Positions 1 through 6,278 of a DNA stretch of 8,893 nt are shown here, in pieces (position 1 is the first letter of the stretch; each line of letters opens with the position of its first letter). The position numbers and the translations under genes are program-made. The notes under the pieces are model-generated. The model was given only the letters and a program-made list of their open reading frames with translations, ran no database searches and was not told the DNA's origin. The stretch lies in contig CAJXNA010000068.1 in NCBI GenBank assembly GCA_913056415.1, positions 1 through 8,893 of the forward strand, given 5' to 3'. Source of the DNA: an uncultured Chloroflexota bacterium. Lineage in GTDB: Bacteria; Chloroflexota; Dehalococcoidia; SM23-28-2; RBG-16-64-32.

Positions 1-658
1 AGGCGAAGTCCGTCTTGTCGTTGTACCACTCCGTGAGGTGGGTGCCGGGGAAGCCGCAGTCGAAGAACGCCACCTTGTAGTCGCCCGCAGGGAGTCCCCC
101 TACGCTGTAGTCGCCCAAGAAGTCCGTGTAGCCATCGCCCACCCACATGAACGAGCTGTCGTAGACGTCGACGCAGATGTCGGGCAGAGGTGTGCCCGTG
201 CCATCCTCGGTCACCGTGCCGGAGATGGAACCCGTAACTAACTGGAGGAGGGCAGGATGACCCAAGTCGTCGTTGATGGGCGGAGCATGGGCCTGGCCTA
301 TCCTGAGCCTGAAATGGTCGCGTTCCGGAACGAGAGGGCTAGAAGTGGCCCGATTTTCGCTCGGACGGCACATGGTGCCATCATCCCGATCGAACCTGAG
401 CTCGGCTCCACCCCGTGGACTCCAGCCAGGCAGGTGGGCTCCGAAGTGAGTGAAGCGATTGCCGCTGGCTACGTCTACTCTTGGGCCAAGGTTATCATTC
501 GGGCCAGGGGTTTCGACGGCGCAATCGGCCCCTTCAGGCGACAGGTAGCTATCAAAATTGTTGGCAATAGTGACATGTGCATTAGCCGCGGGCTCAGGTG
601 CCAGCAGCACTGCCGCCACCGTCAGCAGGCCCAGTATGAGGAATCGCAGATATCGCAT
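1..658 (-). CDS. Secreted protein with carboxypeptidase-regulatory-like domain, C-terminus cut by window edge
   Basis: The reading frame stays open for 219 codons from an ATG at 656-658 to the left edge, so the C-terminus is missing. Residues 1-27 form a signal peptide: Arg at positions 2 and 5, a hydrophobic core of Leu, Val and Ala, and a likely cleavage site after Ala-Asn-Ala. Residues 28-140 match no family I recognise and contain two NDN/NDD-type patches. From about residue 144 (GSISGTVTEDGTGTPLPD) there is a beta-sandwich domain of the carboxypeptidase-regulatory-like/Cna-B type, with the typical GLPAGDYKV turn (188-196) and an LTEWYNDK ending (208-215). In the family this ending is often followed by further copies, so a large multi-domain extracellular protein is likely. 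A purine-rich GGGGAAGGGGG lies upstream of the ATG and fits a ribosome binding site. The gene diverges from pdxS. Function is unknown; adhesion or envelope structure is the likely role. Codon use in the first 140 residues is less GC-rich than in the neighbouring genes. Confidence 0.8.
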   Translation of the reverse strand, partial: MRYLRFLILGLLTVAAVLLAPEPAANAHVTIANNFDSYLSPEGADCAVETPGPNDNLGPRVDVASGNRFTHFGAHLPGWSPRGGAELRFDRDDGTMCRPSENRATSSPLVPERDHFRLRIGQAHAPPINDDLGHPALLQLVTGSISGTVTEDGTGTPLPDICVDVYDSSFMWVGDGYTDFLGDYSVGGLPAGDYKVAFFDCGFPGTHLTEWYNDKTDFA

Positions 659-702
659 CGCCGCCCCCTTCCCCTAGATGTTCTGCCGTTCGCGGTAGCA
701 CA

Positions 703-708
703 ATTATA
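703..708 (-). promoter_or_regulatory. -10 box for the secreted-protein gene
   Basis: The minus strand reads TATAAT exactly, immediately after a run of seven G. Transcription would start near 696, leaving a leader of about 38 bases before the ATG at 658. No good -35 hexamer lies 16-18 bases upstream (CAAACT at 17), so this is either a promoter that depends mainly on its -10 box or one that needs an activator. The position relative to the gene supports the call; the match alone would be weak evidence. Confidence 0.5.
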
Positions 709-827
709 CCCCCCCTAGCCGAGCAAGTTTGCATACACCCTGCCGAACTTCGACTCGCTCCTCCCCTGCCTCCTCCCCATTCCACCTCTCGCCCCCACCG
801 CGCTACGCTGTACGCGTACCACGCCTG

Positions 828-839
828 CCTGCCGGCAGG
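828..839. repeat. 12-base perfect palindrome
   Basis: CCTGCCGGCAGG is its own reverse complement. The bases outside it (G at 827, T at 840) do not pair, so the stem is six base pairs with no loop in the DNA form. GC-rich genomes often carry dispersed palindromes with a core of this kind, but only one copy lies in the window, so its status as a repeat cannot be judged here. Confidence 0.35.
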
Positions 840-966
840 TAGACACCTTAACACCGTGTCCGCCTCTGGAGGAGCACCGGCCACATGACGATCCCCCACA
901 CATCTTCGCCCTTCTCGTCGCCCGGTTCGGGTTCCTGCCTCTTGATCGTTTGTTCACCCCCTATCC

Positions 967-1146
967 ATGAACGACGTTCTATCAACCATACCGGCGGCCA
1001 AAACGACGCCCCTCAGATTCGCCGAGCGACCGAAAAAATAAAACCCCACGCCGAACGATCAAACCCCAGACACAATAGCCACCGCACCATCAATAACCCA
1101 GATACGGAAAGCCCTTTGATCGAACGTTGAAAACCCTTGATCGTCC
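967..1146 (+). pseudogene. Decayed C-terminal remnant of the gene family at the right edge
   Basis: This stretch aligns with the reverse complement of about 8424-8600, inside the minus-strand gene at the right edge. Shared blocks include CCTCAGATTCGCC (1012-1024), CAGACACAAT, ACCATCAA, and GATCGAACGT followed by GAAAACCCTTGATCGT (1118-1144). In one frame it reads PLRFA, then a TAA at 1039-1041, then QTPDTIATAPSI; the intact relative has ALRFA and QTADTIVSEPSK. A one-base length difference near 1092-1098 then shifts the frame, and TGA codons follow at 1117-1119 and 1138-1140 in the original frame. The N-terminal two thirds, including the glycine/arginine and NALKHG motifs, are absent. It is therefore a broken, truncated copy. 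It ends just upstream of the pdxS promoter. The orientation is opposite to that of the full copy. Confidence 0.75.
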
Positions 1147-1153
1147 GCGTTCC

Positions 1154-1182
1154 TTGTCCCCTCTTCCCCTTCCTCGTATACT
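1154..1182 (+). promoter_or_regulatory. Sigma70-type promoter for pdxS
   Basis: TTGTCC at 1154-1159 (four of six consensus bases) and TATACT at 1177-1182 (five of six) are separated by exactly 17 bases. Transcription would start near 1189, giving a leader of about 19 bases that contains the ribosome binding site GGAGGT at 1193-1198. It lies about ten bases beyond the end of the gene remnant. There is no room for a riboswitch in this leader. Confidence 0.55.
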
Positions 1183-1207
1183 GAACCCACCTGGAGGTGG
1201 TTCCCCT

Positions 1208-2095
1208 ATGGCAGTCGAGACCGGCACTATTACCGTCAAGCGCGGCCTGGCCCAGATGCTCAAGGGCGGCGTCATCATGGACGTCGTCACCCCGGAGCAG
1301 GCCAAGATCGCCGAGGACGCCGGCGCCTGCGCCGTCATGGCGCTGGAGCGCGTACCCGCGGACATCCGCGCCGCCGGCGGCGTTGCCCGCATGGCCGACC
1401 CGGAGATCATCGCGCGCATCATGGACACTGTCTCCATCCCCGTCATGGCCAAGTGCCGCATCGGCCACTTCGTGGAGGCGCAGGTGCTGCAGGCGTTGGG
1501 CGTCGACTACCTCGACGAATCCGAGGTCCTCACCCCCGCCGACGAGGCGCACCACATCAACAAACACCCGTTCAAGATCCCCTTCGTCTGCGGCTGTCGC
1601 GACCTGGGCGAGGCGCTACGCCGCATCGGCGAGGGAGCGGCGATGATTCGTACCAAGGGCGAGGCCGGCACCGGCGACATCGTGGAGGCCGTCCGCCACA
1701 TGCGCGCCGTCTGGGACGGCATCCGCCGGCTCCAGTCACTCCCCGAGGACGAGCTGCCGGCGGAGGCGAAGACCCTCAACGCCCCGCTGGAGCCTCTTAA
1801 GGAGACGCGAGAGCTGGGCCGCCTGCCCGTCGTGAACTTCGCCGCCGGCGGCATCGCCACACCCGCCGACGCCGCCCTCATGATGCAACTTGGCGCCGAC
1901 GGTGTGTTCGTCGGCTCCGGCATCTATAAGTCGGACGACCCTGCGCCCCGCGCCCACGCCATCGTCAGAGCCGTAACCAACTACAACGACCCGGCCATCT
2001 TGGCCGAAGTCTCGCGCGGACTGGGAGAGCCGATGAAGGGGCTCGCCGCGAAGGGCTTGAGTCAAGAAGAGCTGCTGGCCACCCGCGGCTGGTAG
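1208..2095 (+). CDS. pdxS: Pyridoxal 5'-phosphate synthase, synthase subunit
   Basis: PdxS condenses ribose 5-phosphate, glyceraldehyde 3-phosphate and ammonia into pyridoxal 5'-phosphate in the cytosol; the ammonia comes from PdxT. The 295 residues fit the family length of about 294 and form one TIM barrel. The phosphopentose-binding Asp25 lies in GGVIMDVV, Lys82 in VMAKCRIGH is the first Schiff-base lysine, and Lys150 in IRTKGEAGTG is the second (family numbering is one lower). The phosphate-binding loops FAAGGIATP (211-219) and GVFVGSGI (232-239) are intact. The frame is open upstream to 1127, but the ATG at 1208 is the right start: GGAGGT sits nine bases before it and MAVETGT is the typical N-terminus. 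The partner pdxT follows after 162 bases, an unusually wide gap for this pair. All key residues are present and the assignment is secure. Confidence 0.97.
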   Translation: MAVETGTITVKRGLAQMLKGGVIMDVVTPEQAKIAEDAGACAVMALERVPADIRAAGGVARMADPEIIARIMDTVSIPVMAKCRIGHFVEAQVLQALGVDYLDESEVLTPADEAHHINKHPFKIPFVCGCRDLGEALRRIGEGAAMIRTKGEAGTGDIVEAVRHMRAVWDGIRRLQSLPEDELPAEAKTLNAPLEPLKETRELGRLPVVNFAAGGIATPADAALMMQLGADGVFVGSGIYKSDDPAPRAHAIVRAVTNYNDPAILAEVSRGLGEPMKGLAAKGLSQEELLATRGW

Positions 2096-2139
2096 CGGGC
2101 CCTTCGGCTAAGACGAATCTGACGTAGGGATGGCTTCTT

Positions 2140-2155
2140 CCTCCGGCAATGGAGG
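2140..2155 (+). terminator. Weak hairpin between pdxS and pdxT
   Basis: CCTCC (2140-2144) and GGAGG (2151-2155) can form a five-pair stem around a six-base loop, 45 bases after the pdxS stop. The following bases, TTCTGG, are not a real U tract, so this is at best an inefficient terminator or a processing site. The structure would limit but not block read-through from pdxS to pdxT. Confidence 0.2.
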
Positions 2156-2218
2156 TTCTGGAGACTTCCGCTACAATATGCTGTCTACGTGCAGCTGTGG
2201 CTAATTTAGACCATAGGG

Positions 2219-2248
2219 TCGTGAATACATCCGACACGCGATAGAATA
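2219..2248 (+). promoter_or_regulatory. Candidate promoter directly before pdxT
   Basis: TAGAAT at 2243-2248 matches the -10 consensus in five of six positions. TCGTGA at 2219-2224 is a poor -35 (three of six) at an 18-base spacing. Transcription would begin near 2255-2258, at or almost at the GTG start of pdxT, which lacks a visible Shine-Dalgarno sequence. Together these suggest a leaderless transcript, but the -35 is weak and the call is tentative. Confidence 0.3.
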
Positions 2249-2257
2249 GAAACCGAA

Positions 2258-2884
2258 GTGACAACCATAGGAGTCCTCTCCCTCCAGGGCGATTTCGTCG
2301 AACATCAAGCCGTCCTTCGCCGCCTCAGCGCCGACGTGCGGCAGGTCCGCACGCCCGATGGCCTGCGCGACCTGGACGGCCTGATCATGCCCGGCGGCGA
2401 GAGCACCACCCTCTGCCGCCTGATACAGGACTTCAACCTCTACGACCCGCTACGGGCCGTGATCAAGAGCGGCCTCCCAGTCTGGGGCACCTGTGCCGGC
2501 CTCATCATTCTCGCCCAAAGGGCTATTGACCTGGATTTCCCCACCCTGGGCGCACTGGACATCACAGTGCGGCGCAACGCATACGGCCGCCAGGTGGACA
2601 GCTTCGAGACCAACCTCTCCATCCCGGCCATCGCTGACGGATCGTCCCGGCCCTTCCACTCTGTGTTCATCCGCGCCCCCGTCATCGAGGAGGTTGGCGC
2701 CGGCGTCGAGGTGTTGGCTCACCTACCTGCGGACGCCGGACCTGCGGCCACAAGCACGGTGGCCCTGCGACAAGGCCCGTTCATCGCCACCACCTTTCAC
2801 CCCGAGCTCGCGGACGACGATCGCTTCCACCGCTACTTCCTGGACATCGTCCGGCAGCAGGGGAGAGGATACACTCCAAAATGA
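2258..2884 (+). CDS. pdxT: Pyridoxal 5'-phosphate synthase, glutaminase subunit
   Basis: PdxT hydrolyses glutamine and channels the ammonia to PdxS; twelve of each normally form the complex. It is a class I glutamine amidotransferase of 208 residues, slightly longer than the usual 190-200. Visible motifs are the oxyanion loop PGGEST (45-50), the nucleophile Cys79 in WGTCAGL, and the His181/Glu183 pair in FHPEL. The segment VDSFETNL (113-120) is typical of the family. The start is a GTG; the TTIGVLSLQGD that follows fits the normal N-terminus. No Shine-Dalgarno sequence is seen in the A-rich bases before it. The stop overlaps the next gene's start as ATGA (2881-2884), so pdxT is translationally linked to the GNAT-like gene and not directly to pdxS. 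Confidence 0.95.
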   Translation: MTTIGVLSLQGDFVEHQAVLRRLSADVRQVRTPDGLRDLDGLIMPGGESTTLCRLIQDFNLYDPLRAVIKSGLPVWGTCAGLIILAQRAIDLDFPTLGALDITVRRNAYGRQVDSFETNLSIPAIADGSSRPFHSVFIRAPVIEEVGAGVEVLAHLPADAGPAATSTVALRQGPFIATTFHPELADDDRFHRYFLDIVRQQGRGYTPK

Positions 2885-3813
2885 GCCGCGCCCGGCACCC
2901 GCTGCCCACCGACCTCGTGGCCCTGATCACCCACGACGGACGCGTCTATCCCAACGAAGCCAAGACCTGGGATCGCATGGGCGCGGACGACAGTGGCCCG
3001 CATCCGCTCGGCACCGCCCTGGAGCAGTGGCTCTCCTTCGCCACCGGCAAACACACCTGGGTGAGCGTCCATGGCGCCACGATCCGCGGCCTCGTCTCCG
3101 CCCGTCGACGTGCCAAACGTACCGTATGGGAAGTCGACTGTCTGATCAACGCCGACGATGACCAATCCATATCAGGCTCGCTCCTGGAGCGGATGGCAGC
3201 AGATGTCGCCGGCCAGGGGGCTGAACGCGTCTTCCTGCGCCTGGCAGCCGACAGCTGCGTCGTGGAGATCGCCCGTAGCGCCGGCTTCTTCACCTACGCC
3301 GAGGAAACCCTATACCGCGCTGAAAGCCCCCCGTCAGTCGAAGACCCTGGCCTGCCGCTACGGGCTGCATCCAGAGCCGACGCTTTCGGCATCTACCAGC
3401 TATACAACGCCGTGACACCCGCCAACGTGCGCGCCATTGAGGGTCTCACCTTCCAGGAGTGGCAGGCCGCTCGCGAGCCCTGGGGTGGAAACCCCAGCGA
3501 CCTCGTATTGGAGGAAGAGGGCATCATCACCGCTTGGCTGAGGCTGCTGCGCGGCAATGAGGGGCGCTTCGCCATGCTGGTGCACCCGCAACGCCGCGAC
3601 GCTGACGCCTTCCTGCACACAGCGCTGGCCCGCCTGAAGGGCTCTGAGACCATCCTCTGCCTGGCCTCCTCTCAGGGCGACTCGCTGTCAGGCCATCTGC
3701 GAAAGCTCGGCTTCTCCCCCGCAGGCGACTACACATCGATGGCGAAGCGGCTCGCCAAGCACGCCGGAGAGCTGGCGGCGAAGACGATAGGCACTACCGT
3801 AACTGCGAGCTGA
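2881..3813 (+). CDS. GNAT-like protein with two acetyltransferase-fold halves
   Basis: This 310-residue protein looks like two GNAT folds in tandem. The first half (about 10-150) has the strand-rich segment TVWEVDCLI (81-89), a helix, and the common GNAT ending of an IARSAGF turn followed by a tyrosine-containing strand (about 129-144). The second half (about 158-293) starts LPLRAASRADAFGIYQLYN and ends with LRKLGFSPAGDYTSMAKRLA (about 274-293), again GNAT-like. The usual acetyl-CoA loop (Arg/Gln-x-x-Gly-x-Gly/Ala) is not clear in either half: DDDQSISGS and HPQRRDADA stand in its place. Catalysis is therefore uncertain. The ATG overlaps the pdxT stop, and GGGAGAGGA lies 11-12 bases upstream. 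Its place between pdxT and the R3H ATPase implies co-expression, but no substrate can be assigned. Confidence 0.7.
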   Translation: MSRARHPLPTDLVALITHDGRVYPNEAKTWDRMGADDSGPHPLGTALEQWLSFATGKHTWVSVHGATIRGLVSARRRAKRTVWEVDCLINADDDQSISGSLLERMAADVAGQGAERVFLRLAADSCVVEIARSAGFFTYAEETLYRAESPPSVEDPGLPLRAASRADAFGIYQLYNAVTPANVRAIEGLTFQEWQAAREPWGGNPSDLVLEEEGIITAWLRLLRGNEGRFAMLVHPQRRDADAFLHTALARLKGSETILCLASSQGDSLSGHLRKLGFSPAGDYTSMAKRLAKHAGELAAKTIGTTVTAS

Positions 3814-3816
3814 TTC

Positions 3817-5349
3817 ATGCTGAACATCACCGACGACCTCGACGCCCTCATCGACGTTCTGCCGCCGCAGGCCGCGGAGGCTCTTCGCCAGCGTACCAAC
3901 AACTTCGATCTGCTGGAGATCGTGCTCGACCTGGGACGGCTGCCGGAGGCTCGTTACCCCGACGAGGAGACAGTACTGAGCGACCGCGAGGTTTCCCAGG
4001 AAGACATCGAATTCATAATATCACGCATCAGCGAGTTCACCGCCGATAACCGGGCCGGCATAGAGCGCACCCTTCACCGCATCTCTTGCATCCGCAACCG
4101 GCAGGCGCGCATCGTCGGCCTCACCTGCCGCGTGGGGCGAGCCGTCTTCGGCACCATCCGCATCATCGAGGACTTGGTGCGGGACGGGAAGAGCGTGCTT
4201 CTGCTGGGCCGTCCCGGCATAGGCAAGACGACGATGCTGCGAGAGGTCGCCCGCTACCTCGCCGACGAGATGAACCGGCGCGTCGTGGTGGTGGACACCT
4301 CCAACGAGATCGCCGGCGATGGCGACATTCCCCACCCGGGCATCGGCAGCGCCCGCCGTATGCAGGTGCCCGCACCCTCCCTGCAGCACCAGGTGATGAT
4401 CGAGGCGGTGGAGAATCATATGCCGGAGGTCATCATCATTGATGAGATCGGCACTGACCTAGAGGCCTCAGCCGCCCGTACCATCGCCGAGCGCGGCGTC
4501 CAACTCATCGCCACCGCCCACGGCAACACCCTGGAGAATCTCATCATGAACCCCACCCTATCCGACCTCGTCGGAGGAATCCAATCTGTGACTCTGAGCG
4601 ATGAGGAGGCCCGGCGCCGCCGCACCCGGAAGGCGATCCTGGAGCGGCGCGCCCCGCCCACCTTCGGCACCCTTGTCGAGATTCAATCCTTCTCTCGCGT
4701 GGCGGTCCAGCGGGACGTCGCCGAGGTGGTAGACGCCGTCCTCCGCGGCTACGAAGTTCCCGCCGAGATCCGCGACCTGGACGCGGAGGGTAACGTCAAG
4801 ACCGTGAGCGCCCCATCAGGAGGCCAGCGCTCTCTGGAGCGGCGTGGCTCTCCGGCGACGGTTACCGCCATCGGCACCACCGCCGGCCGTGAGCGCCGCA
4901 TCTTCCCCTTCGGCGTGTCGCGCCAGCGCCTGGGGCAGGCGCTGCGCCAGACCGGTTTCGCGGGCACGATCGTGGACAGCCTTGACGAGGCCGACGCGCT
5001 GATTACGCTGCGCTCCTACCACCGGCGCAAGCCCCAGACCCTCCGCGACGCCGAGGATCGCAGTGTCCCTATCTACGTTGTCAAGAGCAACACCGTCTTC
5101 CAGCTTGAGCACTGCCTACTCTCCATGCGCACCGAGAAGGCCGGCGACCCTGTCGTAGCCGCCCTGCGAGAGGCGGAGGAGGCGATCGGCCAGGTGATGA
5201 CCGGAGACGACGCTATCGACCTCACTCCGCAGAACGCCTACATCCGGCGGCTGCAGCACATGCTGGCTCAGCGCTACAATCTTTCGTCCCGCAGCATGGG
5301 CAAGGACCCCTACCGGCAGGTGCGCATCCTTCCCGGCGAGATGGACTGA
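3817..5349 (+). CDS. SpoIIIAA/Ycf45-type ATPase with C-terminal R3H domain
   Basis: This 510-residue protein starts with a helical region (1-100), followed by a RecA/AAA-like ATPase resembling SpoIIIAA and the plastid Ycf45 protein. Walker A is GRPGIGKT (131-138), the strand RVVVVDTSNEIAGDG (155-169) follows, and Walker B is VIIIDE (205-210). LIATAHGNTLENL (230-242) fits the position after Walker B that senses nucleotide. Residues about 360-440 (FPFGVSRQRL, then SYHRRKPQ, then PIYVVKSNT) form a second conserved domain of this family. The C-terminus has the R3H signature Arg477-x3-His481 and DPYRQVRILP (497-506), known to bind single-stranded nucleic acid. It begins three bases after the GNAT-like gene and ends two bases before tmk. 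The ribosome binding site is weak. The role is unknown in bacteria that do not sporulate; RNA or single-stranded DNA handling is inferred from the R3H domain. Confidence 0.88.
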   Translation: MLNITDDLDALIDVLPPQAAEALRQRTNNFDLLEIVLDLGRLPEARYPDEETVLSDREVSQEDIEFIISRISEFTADNRAGIERTLHRISCIRNRQARIVGLTCRVGRAVFGTIRIIEDLVRDGKSVLLLGRPGIGKTTMLREVARYLADEMNRRVVVVDTSNEIAGDGDIPHPGIGSARRMQVPAPSLQHQVMIEAVENHMPEVIIIDEIGTDLEASAARTIAERGVQLIATAHGNTLENLIMNPTLSDLVGGIQSVTLSDEEARRRRTRKAILERRAPPTFGTLVEIQSFSRVAVQRDVAEVVDAVLRGYEVPAEIRDLDAEGNVKTVSAPSGGQRSLERRGSPATVTAIGTTAGRERRIFPFGVSRQRLGQALRQTGFAGTIVDSLDEADALITLRSYHRRKPQTLRDAEDRSVPIYVVKSNTVFQLEHCLLSMRTEKAGDPVVAALREAEEAIGQVMTGDDAIDLTPQNAYIRRLQHMLAQRYNLSSRSMGKDPYRQVRILPGEMD

Positions 5350-5351
5350 CG

Positions 5352-5990
5352 GTGTCCCCGCAACTCCACCGCGGCACCCTGGTCACACTCGAGGGCGGAG
5401 AGGGCTCCGGCAAGTCCAGCCAGGCCGACGCGCTCGCGACGCTCATGCGAGAGCATGACTACGATGTCACTAGCACCCGCGAGCCCGCCGGTACGGAGCT
5501 CGGCGAGATCGTGAAGGGGATATTTCAGCGAGGCGTCACCGTGACCCCAGGGGCGGAGCTATTGCTCTTCGAGGCGGCCCGCGCGCAACACGTACAGGAG
5601 GTGATTCGGCCCGCTCTGGAGCGCGGCAAGATGATCCTCTGCGACCGCTACACGGACTCCACCCTGGCTTATCAGGGATATGGTCGCGGTCTTAGCCTAG
5701 GCCACCTGCGCGCCGTCAATCACATCGCCACCGGCGGGCTGCCTCCCCACTTCACTATACTGCTGGACCTGCCACCGGAGATCGGCCTTGCCCGCAAGGA
5801 CCACGAAACCCTTGGCGACAGTATCGGCAAGGAATCGCTTGAGTTCCACCAGAGGGTGCGTGCGGGATACCTGGAGCTGGCGCAGCGGGAGCCGGAACGC
5901 ATGGTCGTAGTGGATGCGTCGCTACCGAAGGATCAGGTCACGCAGGCCGCCTGGCAGCACCTGCAACGGTTCCTGGACCACCTCCTGTAG
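5352..5990 (+). CDS. tmk: Thymidylate kinase
   Basis: Tmk phosphorylates dTMP to dTDP with ATP, a required step of both de novo and salvage dTTP synthesis. The 212 residues match the family length. The P-loop is GGEGSGKS (15-22), followed by the TREPAGTELG segment (42-51) that contacts the substrate. The DRY motif is at 98-100 in CDRYTDSTLAYQGYGRGL. The strand FTILLDLPPEIGLAR (134-148) leads into the LID. Arg148 and Lys149 supply LID basic residues, while the P-loop lacks the arginine of type I enzymes, so this looks like the bacterial type II arrangement. ESLEFHQRVRAGYLELA (161-177) is typical. The start is GTG, two bases after the ATPase stop and with only a poor ribosome binding site, so translational coupling is likely. 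A hairpin follows the stop within 13 bases. Confidence 0.95.
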   Translation: MSPQLHRGTLVTLEGGEGSGKSSQADALATLMREHDYDVTSTREPAGTELGEIVKGIFQRGVTVTPGAELLLFEAARAQHVQEVIRPALERGKMILCDRYTDSTLAYQGYGRGLSLGHLRAVNHIATGGLPPHFTILLDLPPEIGLARKDHETLGDSIGKESLEFHQRVRAGYLELAQREPERMVVVDASLPKDQVTQAAWQHLQRFLDHLL

Positions 5991-6002
5991 AGGGAAAACA
6001 GG

Positions 6003-6034
6003 GCGGCCCCAGCGCAATTGCCGGGGCCGCTTTA
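6003..6034 (+). terminator. Terminator-like hairpin after tmk
   Basis: GCGGCCCC (6003-6010) pairs perfectly with GGGGCCGC (6023-6030). The loop contains a further small palindrome, GCAATTGC (6014-6021). The stem is followed by TTTACT, a short T tract. It lies 12 bases after the tmk stop and probably ends the pdxT-tmk transcription unit. The short T tract makes full efficiency doubtful. Confidence 0.6.
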
Positions 6035-6278
6035 CTGTGGGTCGCCGCACCTCCCTTTGGGCTCGTCAATCACTCAAACTCGCGACTACCGCACTTATAT
6101 ACCTGTGTTGTCATTCTGGTATCAGATGGTGTCGCTTGTCAATACGAACCGCTACATACTCTCTTCACTGTTCCTTAACTTCTCGCTGCCGCCAAATCTG
6201 ATCGCGCCTTCTTGCTGGCCGACAGGAGCGATGCTAGGATGACTCTATCGTCTATTGCGAACCTATCAGGCCGCGCAG
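6035..6278. other. Spacer between tmk and thrB, relatively AT-rich
   Basis: This stretch is clearly less GC-rich than the surrounding genes, especially around 6085-6180. Open frames crossing it give no recognisable protein and lack good start signals. I see no lysine riboswitch, T-box or threonine-rich leader peptide ahead of thrB-lysC. It most likely carries the thrB promoter and nothing else visible. Confidence 0.5.
6212..6240 (+). promoter_or_regulatory. Candidate promoter for thrB-lysC
   Basis: TTGCTG at 6212-6217 and TAGGAT at 6235-6240 are 17 bases apart, and TGC directly before the -10 box gives an extended -10 element. Each hexamer alone is mediocre (three and four of six). Transcription would start near 6247, about 32 bases before the preferred thrB ATG. 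The position between the tmk terminator and thrB supports the call. Confidence 0.35.

Larger units (their letters stand above)
659..966. other. Noncoding, pyrimidine-rich intergenic stretch
   Basis: No convincing gene is seen on either strand; the short open frames here have low-complexity translations. From about 739 to 800 the + strand is a tract of C and T with C runs of four and five, so the minus strand is G-rich just upstream of the secreted-protein promoter. Two perfect palindromes stand out: GTACGCGTAC at 810-819 and CCTGCCGGCAGG at 828-839. Neither is followed by a T run, so they are not obvious terminators. The stretch separates the divergent secreted-protein gene from the gene remnant that precedes pdxS. 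Confidence 0.6.

Noticed and set aside
257..718. 153-codon open frame on the + strand
   Set aside because: It is antisense to the signal-peptide-bearing secreted-protein gene, and its translation shows no family features.
885..1130. 81-codon open frame on the + strand
   Set aside because: Its second half is the decayed repeat-family remnant in a shifted frame, and its first half is noncoding spacer; there is no ribosome binding site.
1127..1207. N-terminal extension of pdxS from an upstream ATG
   Set aside because: The added residues derive from the neighbouring gene remnant and promoter region, while the ATG at 1208 has a GGAGGT at correct spacing and gives the normal family N-terminus.
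6031..6254. Possible lysine riboswitch, T-box or leader peptide before thrB-lysC
   Set aside because: No conserved riboswitch core or T-box sequence, and the small open frames here are not rich in Thr, Ile or Lys codons.
6255..6278. TTG start for thrB eight codons upstream
   Set aside because: No ribosome binding site, and the ATG at 6279 leaves the usual short lead before the conserved VPATSANLG motif.
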